Assembly (NCBI GenBank): GCA_031177355.1
Contig: JAPSGR010000003.1
Coordinates: forward strand, 45,011 to 109,010
DNA from: Candidatus Nitrosocosmicus sp.
GTDB lineage: Archaea > Thermoproteota > Nitrososphaeria > Nitrososphaerales > Nitrososphaeraceae
Length of the DNA: 64,000 bases
Direction: 5' to 3'
Below the pieces are notes generated by a model that did no database searches, had not been told where the DNA came from, and saw only the letters and a program-made list of their open reading frames with translations. The number at the start of each line of letters is the position of its first letter. The first letter of the stretch is position 1. Below are positions 42,494 to 51,654 of the stretch, one piece after another. Position numbers and translations under genes: made by a program.

Positions 42494-43222
42494 TTACTTG
42501 TTTATCTCTCCTGTATTTTCTAATATTTCTTTCTGATTTTGCTTGTTCTTCATTTCATTTCCGTTTTCTGAATCTGATTTTTCGGTTTCGTTGGATGTTC
42601 TTTCGTCTTTTGGTGAAACATGATCTTTGTAAATCGAAACTAATTCAAATTCAGGAGGCGTGGCATCTTTAATTGCAATTTTTAATCGAATTCCCATGAT
42701 ACCCATTTTAGTTAATACATGAGTTATCCCCTCCTTTACCACCTTGTCGGCCATGTTTCCACTTTTTGGTATTATACCGGAAGAGTGTTTCTCAAAATGT
42801 GCCCTTTCACTTCTCAATTTACCGGAAATAGTAACCTCAACACCCAATGCTCCAGCATTTTTTATGGTATTTACAGTCCATAGAGCAGCTCGTCGAAATG
42901 CAGTCCCCCTCTCAATTAATTGTGCTATTCGGTTGCACATAATCTTTGGATTTAATTCAGGGATTTCAACCTCAACCACAGAAATTTGGGGATTAGCAAG
43001 CCCAAATCTGACTTCGAGCTTAGATGTAAGATCTCTAATTCCACTTCCTTTTCTTCCTATGACAAGCCCGGGCCTTGTAACATACAGAGTAAGACGAGTT
43101 CCTAGCGGCGATTTCTGAATATCTGCTCCCCCAAATCCAGCATCTTTTAATTCTTCTTTCAAGAATTCGTCTAATTCGCTATTACGATAATTATTTTTTA
43201 ATACATTTTTGATTGCGTTCAA
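42494..43222 (-). CDS. rps3: Small-subunit ribosomal protein uS3
   Basis: 30S protein S3, 242 residues, at the mRNA entry channel. The KH domain motif PGLVIGRKGSGIRDLTSKLE and the C-terminal ERGTAFRRAALWTVNTIKNAGALGVEVTISGKLRSERA are clear. The last 40 residues form an archaeal-type charged tail (KDERTSNETEKSDSENGNE) rich in Glu, Asn and Lys. Confidence 0.96.
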   Translation of the reverse strand: MNAIKNVLKNNYRNSELDEFLKEELKDAGFGGADIQKSPLGTRLTLYVTRPGLVIGRKGSGIRDLTSKLEVRFGLANPQISVVEVEIPELNPKIMCNRIAQLIERGTAFRRAALWTVNTIKNAGALGVEVTISGKLRSERAHFEKHSSGIIPKSGNMADKVVKEGITHVLTKMGIMGIRLKIAIKDATPPEFELVSIYKDHVSPKDERTSNETEKSDSENGNEMKNKQNQKEILENTGEINK

Positions 43223-43223
43223 T

Positions 43224-43706
43224 CTAGTTTGCCCTTCCTTCCATTGCTACAACCTCGACATGAACTAGGGTGTCATATTTTGGACTAGCCCTTCCCATGG
43301 CTCTAGGTGTAAACCTCTTTAGTTTTGTTCCTTGATGAACAACGACAGAGATTATCTTAAGTCTATCTAGATCCATCCCCTTGTATTCTGCATTTGATTC
43401 TAAATTATCAAGCAGTTTCAAAAACTCTTTAGTAGACTTGTAAGGATATCTGCCTGCACAATATCCGTCTCTAATATTTGAACGATGGGCGACTTCGTTA
43501 TGATACCTGCGATAAGGTACTGCTACTTTCTTTTGGAGCACATCTTCTAAAAATTCTCTTGCTTTTTCGATTGATTTTTTATTTATTGCTAAAGCAATCT
43601 CCCGTGAATGTTTGTGTGATATAGATTTGTCCCTTATAGCAGCTCTAACATGTCTTGACTTCTCATATTTTTGAAAAGAATAAGAATAATCTGGCATCTT
43701 TATCAC
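43224..43706 (-). CDS. rpl22: Large-subunit ribosomal protein uL22
   Basis: 50S protein L22, 160 residues, lining the exit tunnel. Seen: KSRHVRAAIRDKSISHKHSREIALAINKKSIEKAREFLEDVL, VPYRRYHNEVAHRSN and RFTPRAMGRASPKYDTLVHVEVV. The frame opens at GTG 43706 (overlapping rps19 by 4 bases); ATG at 43697 is an alternative. Confidence 0.95.
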   Translation of the reverse strand: MIKMPDYSYSFQKYEKSRHVRAAIRDKSISHKHSREIALAINKKSIEKAREFLEDVLQKKVAVPYRRYHNEVAHRSNIRDGYCAGRYPYKSTKEFLKLLDNLESNAEYKGMDLDRLKIISVVVHQGTKLKRFTPRAMGRASPKYDTLVHVEVVAMEGRAN

Positions 43707-44110
43707 TTTAGTGGGACGTACAGACTAGATCTAGAGGATCCGACACCAGGAGTGCCATGTTGAACTCTTTTGTTTGTTATTGCATACTCACCAAGATAAT
43801 GACCTACCATTTCTGGCCTTATAATATATGAAACAAATTCTTTTCCATTGTGTACTAAAACTGTAAGTCCTATCATGTCGGGTAATATTATCATGTCTCT
43901 AAGATGAGTTTTCAATTGTCCTTTTAATTTACCATCCCTTGCTAGCTTTAAATCTTCTCTGAATTTTCTTTTTTCATCATTCATATAAGTTGATAATCTT
44001 TTATCGAGTGATCGCCTCTGTCTAGAATTTAAGAGAGGCATCAATGTTTCAATGGATAATTTTTGAACCTGGTCTCCAGAGTACCCTTTAAATTTAAATT
44101 CTCGTGCCAT
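43703..44110 (-). CDS. rps19: Small-subunit ribosomal protein uS19
   Basis: 30S protein S19, 135 residues, with the archaeal N-terminal extension. Seen: LMPLLNSRQRRSLDKRL, MIILPDMIGLTVLVHNGKEFVSYIIRPEMVGHYLGEYAITNKRVQHGTPGVGSSRSS. Upstream lie 58 bases without a gene and then rpl23; the expected rpl2 is absent. Confidence 0.96.
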   Translation of the reverse strand: MAREFKFKGYSGDQVQKLSIETLMPLLNSRQRRSLDKRLSTYMNDEKRKFREDLKLARDGKLKGQLKTHLRDMIILPDMIGLTVLVHNGKEFVSYIIRPEMVGHYLGEYAITNKRVQHGTPGVGSSRSSLYVPLK

Positions 44111-44168
44111 TTTACATTTCTCCTTTCACATACGTTTTAATTTTTAAATAGGATGAATTTTTCATACT

Positions 44169-44468
44169 TTAAACCAGTCCTAAGTTCGTTGCAAGCTGTC
44201 TTGCTCCATCCACATTTTTAAATTTCATAATAGCTTTCTTACCACGAATGGTATTAAAAGTATTTACCTCACTAATGTCCGCTTCATAAATGATTTTCAT
44301 TGACTTAATAATTTGGCCCTTGCTAGCTTTAGAATGCACAATAAAGCTTAATTTATTTTCCTTTTCTATTATATTAAAGGTTTTTTCTGTCACATAGGGT
44401 TCAAGTATTATTTTACTAGCCAACTCTGCATCTACTTCTACTTTTTTGTTGGTCAAAGAATTATTCAA
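44169..44468 (-). CDS. rpl23: Large-subunit ribosomal protein uL23
   Basis: 50S protein L23, 99 residues, docking site for SRP at the exit tunnel. Seen: IILEPYVTEKTFNIIEKENKLSFIVHSKASKGQI and the VNTFNTIRGKKAIMKFKNVDGARQLATNLGLV end. ATG start, overlapping rpl4 by 4 bases. Normally rpl2 would follow. Confidence 0.95.
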   Translation of the reverse strand: MNNSLTNKKVEVDAELASKIILEPYVTEKTFNIIEKENKLSFIVHSKASKGQIIKSMKIIYEADISEVNTFNTIRGKKAIMKFKNVDGARQLATNLGLV

Positions 44469-45277
44469 CTTTGAGTCTCCACCAATTTATGTGTATGAAT
44501 TTTTAAATCATTTAGAGCTTCTAATGAGCCCTTTGAAAATAATGTTAAACGGATAGGCCTGCCACCCGGTGCTAGATCAAGAATACTCAAATCCTTTACA
44601 CTTTTTATACTTACTCCAGGTAACGAATTATCCAAATTCAAAAGTTCACATTCTTCATTTCCTACAACAATAAGGACGCTTTTACCTATTCTGCTAGGAC
44701 GTCCACGACGTTTTGCTTTGCCTGAGCGTTTTTTCACAGCTCTCTCAACTCTTTCAATATCTTTTCCTAGGCCAAGACCCTCAAGTAATCCTAGCAAGTT
44801 TTTAGTTTTATTTACTGCCTCCAACTCATTTGTTACAACAATTGGGAATGAGCTGATTCCATCTATTATATGACCTCGTTTTGCGATTAAATCTTTATTT
44901 GAGGTACATGAAATTGCAGAGTAAAGGGCTAATAACTTTTCCTTCTTGTTTATTTTCTTGTACGTTACCTTCCATGATTCAGGAGGGTGGGTGAGTCTAC
45001 CTTTTCTTACCCCACCAACTCCAGCAGCTTGGCCAGCACGTGAAAAGCCTTCTCCCTTTGCACGAGCAAGCCTAGCTATACCGAGTCCCGTATTTCGAGA
45101 TTCGGCACTAACTATTTCACCTGCTGCTGGATATCTCCCCTGTTTCTGAAAGTGATGTGTATTTACATTTACAAATGCTTTTTTTATCACTTCTGGACGG
45201 TAAGGAAAATTAAAAACCGGAGGCAAATCAACGCTTTCCATTTGTTTACCTTTTAAATCAAAAATTTTAGATTCCAT
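44465..45277 (-). CDS. rpl4: Large-subunit ribosomal protein uL4
   Basis: 50S protein L4, 270 residues, archaeal/eukaryotic type. Seen: LPPVFNFPYRPEVIKKAF, the extended loop GQAAGVGGVRKGRLTHPPESWKVTYKKINKKEK (tunnel constriction), and LAPGGRPIRLTLFSKGSLE at the end. ATG start directly after rpl3. Confidence 0.96.
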   Translation of the reverse strand: MESKIFDLKGKQMESVDLPPVFNFPYRPEVIKKAFVNVNTHHFQKQGRYPAAGEIVSAESRNTGLGIARLARAKGEGFSRAGQAAGVGGVRKGRLTHPPESWKVTYKKINKKEKLLALYSAISCTSNKDLIAKRGHIIDGISSFPIVVTNELEAVNKTKNLLGLLEGLGLGKDIERVERAVKKRSGKAKRRGRPSRIGKSVLIVVGNEECELLNLDNSLPGVSIKSVKDLSILDLAPGGRPIRLTLFSKGSLEALNDLKIHTHKLVETQS

Positions 45278-46276
45278 TTATATCACAATCTCCAATATTT
45301 TTGGTTCATTAATTTTGGATTGTTTACTTCTGATAGGATGTCTCAATTTCACAAGTCTTTTGGGTACTCCTGGTATAGTCCCCCTAACGATCATATAGTC
45401 TCCGTTAACCATACCAAAATGCTTGTATCCCCCAGCGGGATTTATATTTACTATATCAGTGTTTTCTGAATTAGAAATTAATAAAATTCGCTTATTATAC
45501 TCAGTTCGCTGGTGAAATCCCCTTTGTCCTTGTCTCGCAACTGTATACATTACGACTGCTGGCGATATTGGTCCTAAAGTTCCGACTGCTCTGACGCTTT
45601 TCCTTGATTTATGTTGTTTTCTTTTTACACCGAACCTTGTAACTGGCCCTTCTACTCCTTTTCCTCGGGTAATTCCATGAACGTCAATATTTTGACCTTG
45701 CTTAAAGACATCTGATACCCTAATTTCTTGACCAAGTTTTGATTTCAGAAATTCAAATTTTGATTGAATGTCTTTTCCAGAAATTGGAATTTCATAAATA
45801 AAAGGGGTTTTTTGAGATAAACCAATTTTGTCAGGGCTAATGGCAACGATGGCCATCAGGTGTTTGGCTAAAGATAATTTTTCTTCTGCCTTTTTCATAC
45901 TATCTTCTGAATATTTAGTCTTATATTTTGCAGAAATATCTTTGATACTGTCTTTAGAAAATACGTCAAATAGTGCGTGCTTACCATAACCATCTTCAGA
46001 ATAAGCACGTATCCCAACAATTTTTAAAGGCGGTAATGATATAACTGTTGAATGATTCATTAGCGGTTTACCAAAATTTGGAGTCCTTTCTTTATCATCA
46101 ATTGTCATAACTTGTATTTGTCCGACTTTAAATCCGGCAAATCCAACCAATCCAACATTATCACGACTGATATTCTCGGGCCATGTTCTAATTTTAGCTT
46201 CTAAGCTTTTCGCTCTGGCCCTAGGGCGAAATGCAATGCTACCTCTTCTTGGTGCGCTATATTTGCGGTGACCCAT
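45278..46276 (-). CDS. rpl3: Large-subunit ribosomal protein uL3
   Basis: 50S protein L3, 332 residues, near the peptidyl-transferase centre. Seen: MGHRKYSAPRRGSIAFRPRARAKSLEAKI, the DVHGITRGKGVEGPVTRFGVKRKQHKSRKSVRAVGTLGP stretch and GQRGFHQRTEYNKRI. It is the first gene of the ribosomal operon; the 55 bases before it contain AT-rich sequence but no certain TATA box, so transcription could begin there or run on from the SPOUT gene. Confidence 0.96.
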   Translation of the reverse strand: MGHRKYSAPRRGSIAFRPRARAKSLEAKIRTWPENISRDNVGLVGFAGFKVGQIQVMTIDDKERTPNFGKPLMNHSTVISLPPLKIVGIRAYSEDGYGKHALFDVFSKDSIKDISAKYKTKYSEDSMKKAEEKLSLAKHLMAIVAISPDKIGLSQKTPFIYEIPISGKDIQSKFEFLKSKLGQEIRVSDVFKQGQNIDVHGITRGKGVEGPVTRFGVKRKQHKSRKSVRAVGTLGPISPAVVMYTVARQGQRGFHQRTEYNKRILLISNSENTDIVNINPAGGYKHFGMVNGDYMIVRGTIPGVPKRLVKLRHPIRSKQSKINEPKILEIVI

Positions 46277-46331
46277 AGATACAAAAATTTTTCGTATCCC
46301 TTTAATAAGTTTATTATCGAGTAATAAGTGA

Positions 46332-47195
46332 TCAATATCTTTTAATACAGAAATTTAAAATGGACATAACCCCGAAGACTGCTTCTTCAAGTCTAATAGT
46401 TTGAGTGCCCTGATTGGGGAAAAAATTAAAAGATTGATATTTCTTCATATCTAAACCCTCTCTATCTAAGATAGTGTCGAGTCCATGCTTTGGAGAGCCG
46501 AAGACTACTAACATAGCATCGTTACTTTTTGAGAGTGTTGTTGTTTTGGATCGTAAATCCTCTTCTTTAAAATATTTTGAATATCTCGAAGTGAGGACGA
46601 TATTGGAAGGAATATAACTTTCTATAATTTTTTTTAAGTCTGTGAAATAGTGCACAGAATACCCCCAAAATAAGTTAGAAAGATCGCTATCTCTTGTATC
46701 CAAAGCAACGATCTGTTTATTTTGTCTAATTAGTTTAACGTTAATTTTTTTACCACTCTGACGAAGCCTTCCTTCATATTTAATTAAAGATTCTAATCCA
46801 ACATCCACAAAGAACATACGTTCTTTCTTTTCTACAAGACCAACCCGAATTTCTCCACTTTTTAAATTTTTTAAGTCCACTTTATCCTTATGATGGGGAG
46901 ATCTAATTGGATGAAGTCGGCCAACTTCTTTCAACATCTCTGACCTGGGATAAATTTTTCTTCTCAAATATTGTGGAGTATCCAGATACTCTAAAATCGT
47001 TGTTATGAACCTACTTTCATAAGTGGAGGGATTCAAAACTTTATCGTGATACACTTTGATATTCTCTATTCTAAATATCGACAGAGCCCGAGACAATTGA
47101 AACACTTTTAGAGTTTTGTCTACATTCGTTTTTACTCCATAAAGATAAGAATCTGGGATGGCAATATCAAATTTCAGATAACACGCAGATTGCAC
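46332..47195 (-). CDS. SPOUT-class RNA methyltransferase (DUF171-like)
   Basis: Putative RNA methyltransferase with a deep trefoil knot, beside rpl3 in many archaea; related proteins methylate uridine N3 in rRNA. Seen: N-terminal DIAIPDSYLYGVKTNVDKTLKVFQLSRALSIFRIENI, an OB-like insert (KSGEIRVGLVEKKERMFFVDVG), and a knot end (VVFGSPKHGLDTIL...FNFFPNQGTQTIRLEEAVFGVMSILNF) with NxGTxxIRxEEA. The substrate position is not known. Start TTG or ATG near 47195, abutting the next gene. Confidence 0.85.
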   Translation of the reverse strand: MQSACYLKFDIAIPDSYLYGVKTNVDKTLKVFQLSRALSIFRIENIKVYHDKVLNPSTYESRFITTILEYLDTPQYLRRKIYPRSEMLKEVGRLHPIRSPHHKDKVDLKNLKSGEIRVGLVEKKERMFFVDVGLESLIKYEGRLRQSGKKINVKLIRQNKQIVALDTRDSDLSNLFWGYSVHYFTDLKKIIESYIPSNIVLTSRYSKYFKEEDLRSKTTTLSKSNDAMLVVFGSPKHGLDTILDREGLDMKKYQSFNFFPNQGTQTIRLEEAVFGVMSILNFCIKRY

Positions 47196-47860
47196 TAACT
47201 TTCACTTAATAGTTCATTAACTGCTCCTTCCAAGTAACCTTCTGATCCAAAGAAACTGTAACGCAAGATTCCTTGTTTATCAATAATTATCGAAGATGGA
47301 GTGCCGCGCAACTTAAAAGTTTCAAAAGTAACAGGAGAATATTGTTTATTTGCTAAGTAATCATGCACTCTGTGAGTTAATTCCGTTTTATCCTTATCTG
47401 AATATGTCGAATAATCAGGAAAGTAAGTTTTTATGAAGTCACTTATCATATCATCTGAAATGGTAGAGGGCATTTTAACAACCTTATCTTGAGCGATCGG
47501 GAATGGAATCTTATAGTATAACCTATCACCATTTACTAACTTTCCGTGTTGTCTAAGAGCATTGTAGGTTTCTCCTATTACCTTTCCCTCTGATACTAAA
47601 AGCCTCAAATTGTCAAGGGTATTTTTATCGTAATCCTCAAAGGCAGTAGCAACCCCAATTACCTTTACATTCTTATCTTTAAATTTTTCATGAACACTTA
47701 TTGCTTGTGGTAACCCGTATAGGAAGCAACCCGGACAGTTAACTTGAAAAACTTCAATTACAATTACACTCCCCACCATTTCATCAATATTGGTTGGTGA
47801 CCCTTGCACCCAGTCAGAAAGAGTCAAGTTTGGTGCCTTAGACCCAATTTCAATGGACAT
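47195..47860 (-). CDS. Thioredoxin-fold redoxin (TlpA/AhpC-like)
   Basis: A 221-residue thiol-disulfide protein. The active site is NCPGCFLYGLP (CxxC near residues 40-43), followed by a long insertion and a second core strand VTFETFKLRGTPSSIIIDKQGILRYSFFGS with the cis-Pro (RGTPSS). No signal peptide or membrane anchor, so it is cytoplasmic. It directly precedes the SPOUT gene with a shared base. The exact substrate is unknown. Confidence 0.85.
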   Translation of the reverse strand: MSIEIGSKAPNLTLSDWVQGSPTNIDEMVGSVIVIEVFQVNCPGCFLYGLPQAISVHEKFKDKNVKVIGVATAFEDYDKNTLDNLRLLVSEGKVIGETYNALRQHGKLVNGDRLYYKIPFPIAQDKVVKMPSTISDDMISDFIKTYFPDYSTYSDKDKTELTHRVHDYLANKQYSPVTFETFKLRGTPSSIIIDKQGILRYSFFGSEGYLEGAVNELLSES

Positions 47861-47947
47861 TCTTAATTATATCATTTTGGTCTAGAATTATTTAAACAAT
47901 AAGTGGCTAAAATCGATGTATGAAATATGAAGAAAATTTAAGAATAT

Positions 47948-48679
47948 TTAGGATTGTATGTCCTTGTTTTGCACTTGTTTTGAATAACTATCGATTTCGT
48001 CAGTCGACATCATTCGCAAAGATCTTGTTTTAGAGTCAATTACTGCCAATTTGATATGTTTTGTGCCGGTCTTTTCTTCGCTAACCATAAATATCGATTC
48101 AATAGCAAGAATGCAAGCTTTTTCCAAGCTAATATCCTCTCTATAATTCTTCTCTAAATGTTCAGTCACTTGTTCACTACCTGCGCCTATTGCTACTGCG
48201 TCATACCCAATATATGTTCCACTAGGATCTGTGAGAAATAAACCAATTCCGTTTTTATCAACTCCTGCAAGTATCAAAGCAACTCCAAACGGTCTAGCGC
48301 CTGCATACTGAGTATACTGCTGAGCCATATCGGCTAGATTTTTGGCAACACCCTCAACATCAACCACTTCATCATATATTAGTCTATTACTTTGAGCAAA
48401 AAACCTTGCATGATCGACTTGAGTTCTAGCATCAGGAATATAACCTGCTGCTGCTAGTCCTATATGATCATCAATTTGAAATATTTTTTGAGTAACATTT
48501 GATATTTGTAATTTTCTTGTTTTTTCTTCAACCGCTAAAATAACTCCATCAGTGCTTTTTATTCCCAAAGCTAGAGTACCTCTCCTAACTGTTTCGATTG
48601 CATATTCGACCTGATATAAACGGCCATCAGGGGAGAAGACAGTGATTCCTCTATCATAACCTGCTGCTGCTGGTAACAA
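47948..48679 (-). CDS. psmA: Proteasome subunit alpha
   Basis: Outer-ring subunit of the 20S proteasome. The 243-residue protein has the alpha signature YDRGITVFSPDGRLYQVEYAIE near residues 8-29 and GTLALGIKSTDGVILAVEEK, GYIPDARTQVDHAR and ARPFGVALILAG. Start TTG, giving the usual N-terminus that gates the pore. It diverges from the DUF371 gene; TATA-like ATTTAAAAA lies near 48720. Confidence 0.96.
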   Translation of the reverse strand: MLPAAAGYDRGITVFSPDGRLYQVEYAIETVRRGTLALGIKSTDGVILAVEEKTRKLQISNVTQKIFQIDDHIGLAAAGYIPDARTQVDHARFFAQSNRLIYDEVVDVEGVAKNLADMAQQYTQYAGARPFGVALILAGVDKNGIGLFLTDPSGTYIGYDAVAIGAGSEQVTEHLEKNYREDISLEKACILAIESIFMVSEEKTGTKHIKLAVIDSKTRSLRMMSTDEIDSYSKQVQNKDIQS

Positions 48680-48771
48680 TTCAACTAAACTACTTGTAGA
48701 TCTTTATTTATAGTTACCTTATTTAAAAAGTAAAGGAATATTTAACTATACATATTAATGTCATTAGCCGG

Positions 48772-49191
48772 TTGATAAGTGAGGAAATTCGATTTTTCGG
48801 CCATAAGAATGTACTTTCTCTCCATAGTCGTACAATAGAAATTACAAAGGATCAAAATTTGACATTAAGCGGAGATTGTATTATAGGTGTAAAAGCCGAT
48901 AAAGCATGCTCAGATTTGCGGATAGATCTAAAGCAAAAGATAAGATCAAATAGTTGTCATATTAATTTTGAATTGATTGTAGAGCCCTATACATTTTGTA
49001 TCAGCGGTAATGGAAACAAAGAACTTGTATTGGATCATAAGGATGATATTGTCATAAGGAAGAGCGATTTTATTTGTAACCGTACTATCTGCGTAGGCAG
49101 TAGTTCGGCAGCTATTGATATACCAAGGCATATTATAGAATTGTTGAAAGATCCACAAAAATTAGGAATAATTAGAATCACAGTCGAATGA
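48772..49191 (+). CDS. DUF371 family protein
   Basis: A 139-residue archaeal protein of unknown function. Pattern: EEIRFFGHKNVLSLHSRTIEITKDQNLTLSGDCIIGVKADKACSDL then HKDDIVIRKSDFICNRTICVGSSSAAIDIPRHIIELLKDP, matching DUF371. Start TTG. It converges with purC (16 bases between stops). Confidence 0.85.
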   Translation: MISEEIRFFGHKNVLSLHSRTIEITKDQNLTLSGDCIIGVKADKACSDLRIDLKQKIRSNSCHINFELIVEPYTFCISGNGNKELVLDHKDDIVIRKSDFICNRTICVGSSSAAIDIPRHIIELLKDPQKLGIIRITVE

Positions 49192-49207
49192 AGGACCAAA
49201 GATATCC

Positions 49208-50068
49208 TTAGGTTTTTTCAAACGCAAGCCCAGTTATACGTTCATACGCACTGATGTATCTATCAGAGATTTTAGATAAGAGGTCTGACGGTAAACGTGG
49301 TATATTGGGTTTAATATTTAGTTTATTACATTCTTCAACTTCCCTTTTAAAGCCGATTTTCTCTAACCAATCCCTCAATACTTGTTTGTCGTAACTTTCC
49401 TGTATCACTCCAGGTCGATACTCATCCTTATTCCAGAGTCGAAATTCATCTGGACCTATTGAATCTGCCAAGAAAAGTTCGCCCGTACTTTCTTCTCTTC
49501 CAAATTCAAATTTTATGTCACATAATATAAAATCAGCGGCTGAGACTACTGAATTCACTCTTTTGAAAAGATCTATCGACGAATTCTTTATAAAATTAAG
49601 TTCAGTAGGTGTAACTAAATTGTTTTCTACTATCCACGATTCAGTTATGAATTCGTCATGCTCGTCTGATTTTGTAGTAGGATCGAACAGCAATTGAGGC
49701 AATTTTGAAGCAAGCTGCAAGTCAGTTTTTTCAAAATACTCATGCAACTCAGTAAGTTTTAAACTATTATTCAGGTACCTGGAGTAGAGGCTGCCATAAA
49801 GATACGCCCTTACAACGCATTCTATTGGGATCATTCGTAGCTTTTTAACCTCTATCATGGTAGGCGAAATTCTTTCTATAAAATGATTTTTATGTTTTAA
49901 CTTCTCAAACCAAAAAACGGCAAAATCACATAATACCTTGCCCTTATATGGAATTTTATCGTCAAGTATAACATCAAATGCAGAAACTCGGTCAGAAAAA
50001 GAGAAAATCAATGTGTTTGCATTTGTCTCGTATATGTCCTTAACCTTACCTATTTTAATCAATTTCAA
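49208..50068 (-). CDS. purC: SAICAR synthetase
   Basis: Phosphoribosylaminoimidazole-succinocarboxamide synthase, ATP-dependent ligation of aspartate in purine synthesis. Seen: KIGKVKDIYETNANTLIFSFSDRVSAFDV, the RMIPIECVVRAYLYGSLY helix, DIKFEFGREESTGELFLADSIGPDEFRLW and the KQVLRDWLEKIGF tail. Length 286 is typical. ATG start. Divergent from a small hypothetical gene. Confidence 0.95.
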   Translation of the reverse strand: MKLIKIGKVKDIYETNANTLIFSFSDRVSAFDVILDDKIPYKGKVLCDFAVFWFEKLKHKNHFIERISPTMIEVKKLRMIPIECVVRAYLYGSLYSRYLNNSLKLTELHEYFEKTDLQLASKLPQLLFDPTTKSDEHDEFITESWIVENNLVTPTELNFIKNSSIDLFKRVNSVVSAADFILCDIKFEFGREESTGELFLADSIGPDEFRLWNKDEYRPGVIQESYDKQVLRDWLEKIGFKREVEECNKLNIKPNIPRLPSDLLSKISDRYISAYERITGLAFEKT

Positions 50069-50115
50069 ACAGAATACTCTGGTTTTAATAATTATAATAA
50101 CAACTCTTAAAGCCT

Positions 50116-50463
50116 TTGATTGACAATTTTTTTCGTCTGGTAGTGAATCCCTTGTCTCTTGAAAATAAATTATTAGGCGATTTAGACTCTCTTGATATAG
50201 ATGAAGGAATCTGCATCGAATCGACTGGAAAGGATAAGAGAATTTTTGTAAATAGAAACTTGATGGATATATTTGTATTGCTTAAGATTAAAAAAAATCA
50301 GAGTATAACGTCCAATCACCGAGTATGTTCTAGAAATGATAGTGTAAATCAATCATATGAGATAAATGATGTTGATAAAGAATTTTTCTATATAGATAAT
50401 GCAATAGAAAGTTTGAAGTTCATAGTTGGAAATATAAAGGATTTTAGATATTATAAGTATTAA
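50116..50463 (+). CDS. Hypothetical protein
   Basis: Not recognised. A 115-residue protein with an alternating hydrophobic start (NFFRLVVNPLSLENKLLGDLDSL) and a polar C-terminal half. No membrane segment or metal motif. Start TTG. It lies in a 425-base interval between purC (divergent) and a small minus-strand gene. Expression is only supported by its open frame and position. Confidence 0.4.
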   Translation: MIDNFFRLVVNPLSLENKLLGDLDSLDIDEGICIESTGKDKRIFVNRNLMDIFVLLKIKKNQSITSNHRVCSRNDSVNQSYEINDVDKEFFYIDNAIESLKFIVGNIKDFRYYKY

Positions 50464-50490
50464 TCATTTAACTAAATTTTCATTACAAGG

Positions 50491-50721
50491 CTATGGATTT
50501 ATCCATTTAAAAAAGACCGTGCCACCTTTACATGAAGCCACCAGTTCATTTTTATTATAAGTGTGTTCGACTTCAATTTCCGATAACAGCCTATCTAGTA
50601 TCTGTTCATCAACTTCAGATTCTGAAAATCTATTAATTAATTCTTCTTTAGAAAACTCCATTCCATAATTCGTTTTCAAAAAATCAAGGAATACCTGCTT
50701 ATTTATCATTCTTTTAAACAA
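50491..50721 (-). CDS. Small hypothetical protein
   Basis: Not recognised. A 76-residue acidic protein with helices (KQVFLDFLKTNYGMEFSKEELINRF, EVDEQILDRLLSEIEV) and a short C-terminal strand pair (ASCKGGTVFFKW). It converges with the 115-residue gene and diverges from a predicted secreted protein. ATG 50721 or 50709 could start it. Confidence 0.5.
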   Translation of the reverse strand: MFKRMINKQVFLDFLKTNYGMEFSKEELINRFSESEVDEQILDRLLSEIEVEHTYNKNELVASCKGGTVFFKWINP

Positions 50722-50796
50722 TGATCCCGCTTCTGAAATTTATACATTAACATTTTTAGAGAAAGAGATTTAACAAAACCCATTGCTTTAAAATCA

Positions 50797-51654
50797 TTGA
50801 AGTATGAAAAGATTTGTCTATTCCTTTTGCTAAATTTCTCAATTTGTTATTTATTCATTATGTCTTCAGGATCAATTTCAAACGAGGATCATCTAAATTA
50901 TTTAGTTCAATCAACAAAGAGTTCCAAATTGAGTGCTAACGATACGTTTTCAATTTCTGGATCCATTATATCTACAATCGATATAAAGTCCGGTTCTAAT
51001 ATAAGTTTAGACAACTTGCAAGACGTTGGATTAAACGAAGGGATTAGTGGAAATGCTAATGGTAACGAAACAAACGGTTCTATTTTTGAAAGCCAAAGAA
51101 TTGATAATTCAGGCAATTCGTTATCTTTTAATCAATCTATTCAACAATTTCCGTCCCCTACAGTGTCAAATCAAACAGATAATTTATCAAATAATTTAGT
51201 TTCTATGCTGTCTGGTATTATTATTCAATCAATAGAAAAAGGCAATCCCACCATCAATAGGGTAAATATAAGTGATCCTTTCCAAATGAAAAAGGAAAAC
51301 GTTTCCATTATTCTATCTGGCAATTGGAAAATGGCAGTATCGGATGCAAACGTTACAGTATTTGAGTTAAGATTTATCATGATCACATCCAATGGAATAG
51401 GGTTTCACTGGCATAGTTTGAATAATTTTAAAACAAATTACAAAGCTTACTTTGGGGAGGATGATAATATTTATCTGAAGGGCACAATGGATTTTTTTAC
51501 AGATAACAGGTCTGTTTTAAAAGACCTCAAAACTATAATCATTATTAATAATTTTGAAACAATTCAAATTCTCATTTTGGATGATCGAATAGCTGCGCAT
51601 CTGTATGGCAATCCTATTTTTGGTACCATTGATATGATTGAAATTCCAAATTAA
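50797..51654 (+). CDS. Secreted or membrane-anchored hypothetical protein
   Basis: Not recognised as a family. The N-terminus has a hydrophobic segment (about 5-26, [17 protein letters not shown]) after two lysine-containing residues, a signal peptide or anchor. The next 120 residues are rich in Ser, Asn and Gly, a low-complexity spacer common in archaeal exported proteins. The C-terminal 110 residues look like a folded beta domain ([29 protein letters not shown]). Start TTG. It overlaps the ilvD 3' end by 4 bases. Confidence 0.65.
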   Translation: MKYEKICLFLLLNFSICYLFIMSSGSISNEDHLNYLVQSTKSSKLSANDTFSISGSIISTIDIKSGSNISLDNLQDVGLNEGISGNANGNETNGSIFESQRIDNSGNSLSFNQSIQQFPSPTVSNQTDNLSNNLVSMLSGIIIQSIEKGNPTINRVNISDPFQMKKENVSIILSGNWKMAVSDANVTVFELRFIMITSNGIGFHWHSLNNFKTNYKAYFGEDDNIYLKGTMDFFTDNRSVLKDLKTIIIINNFETIQILILDDRIAAHLYGNPIFGTIDMIEIPN

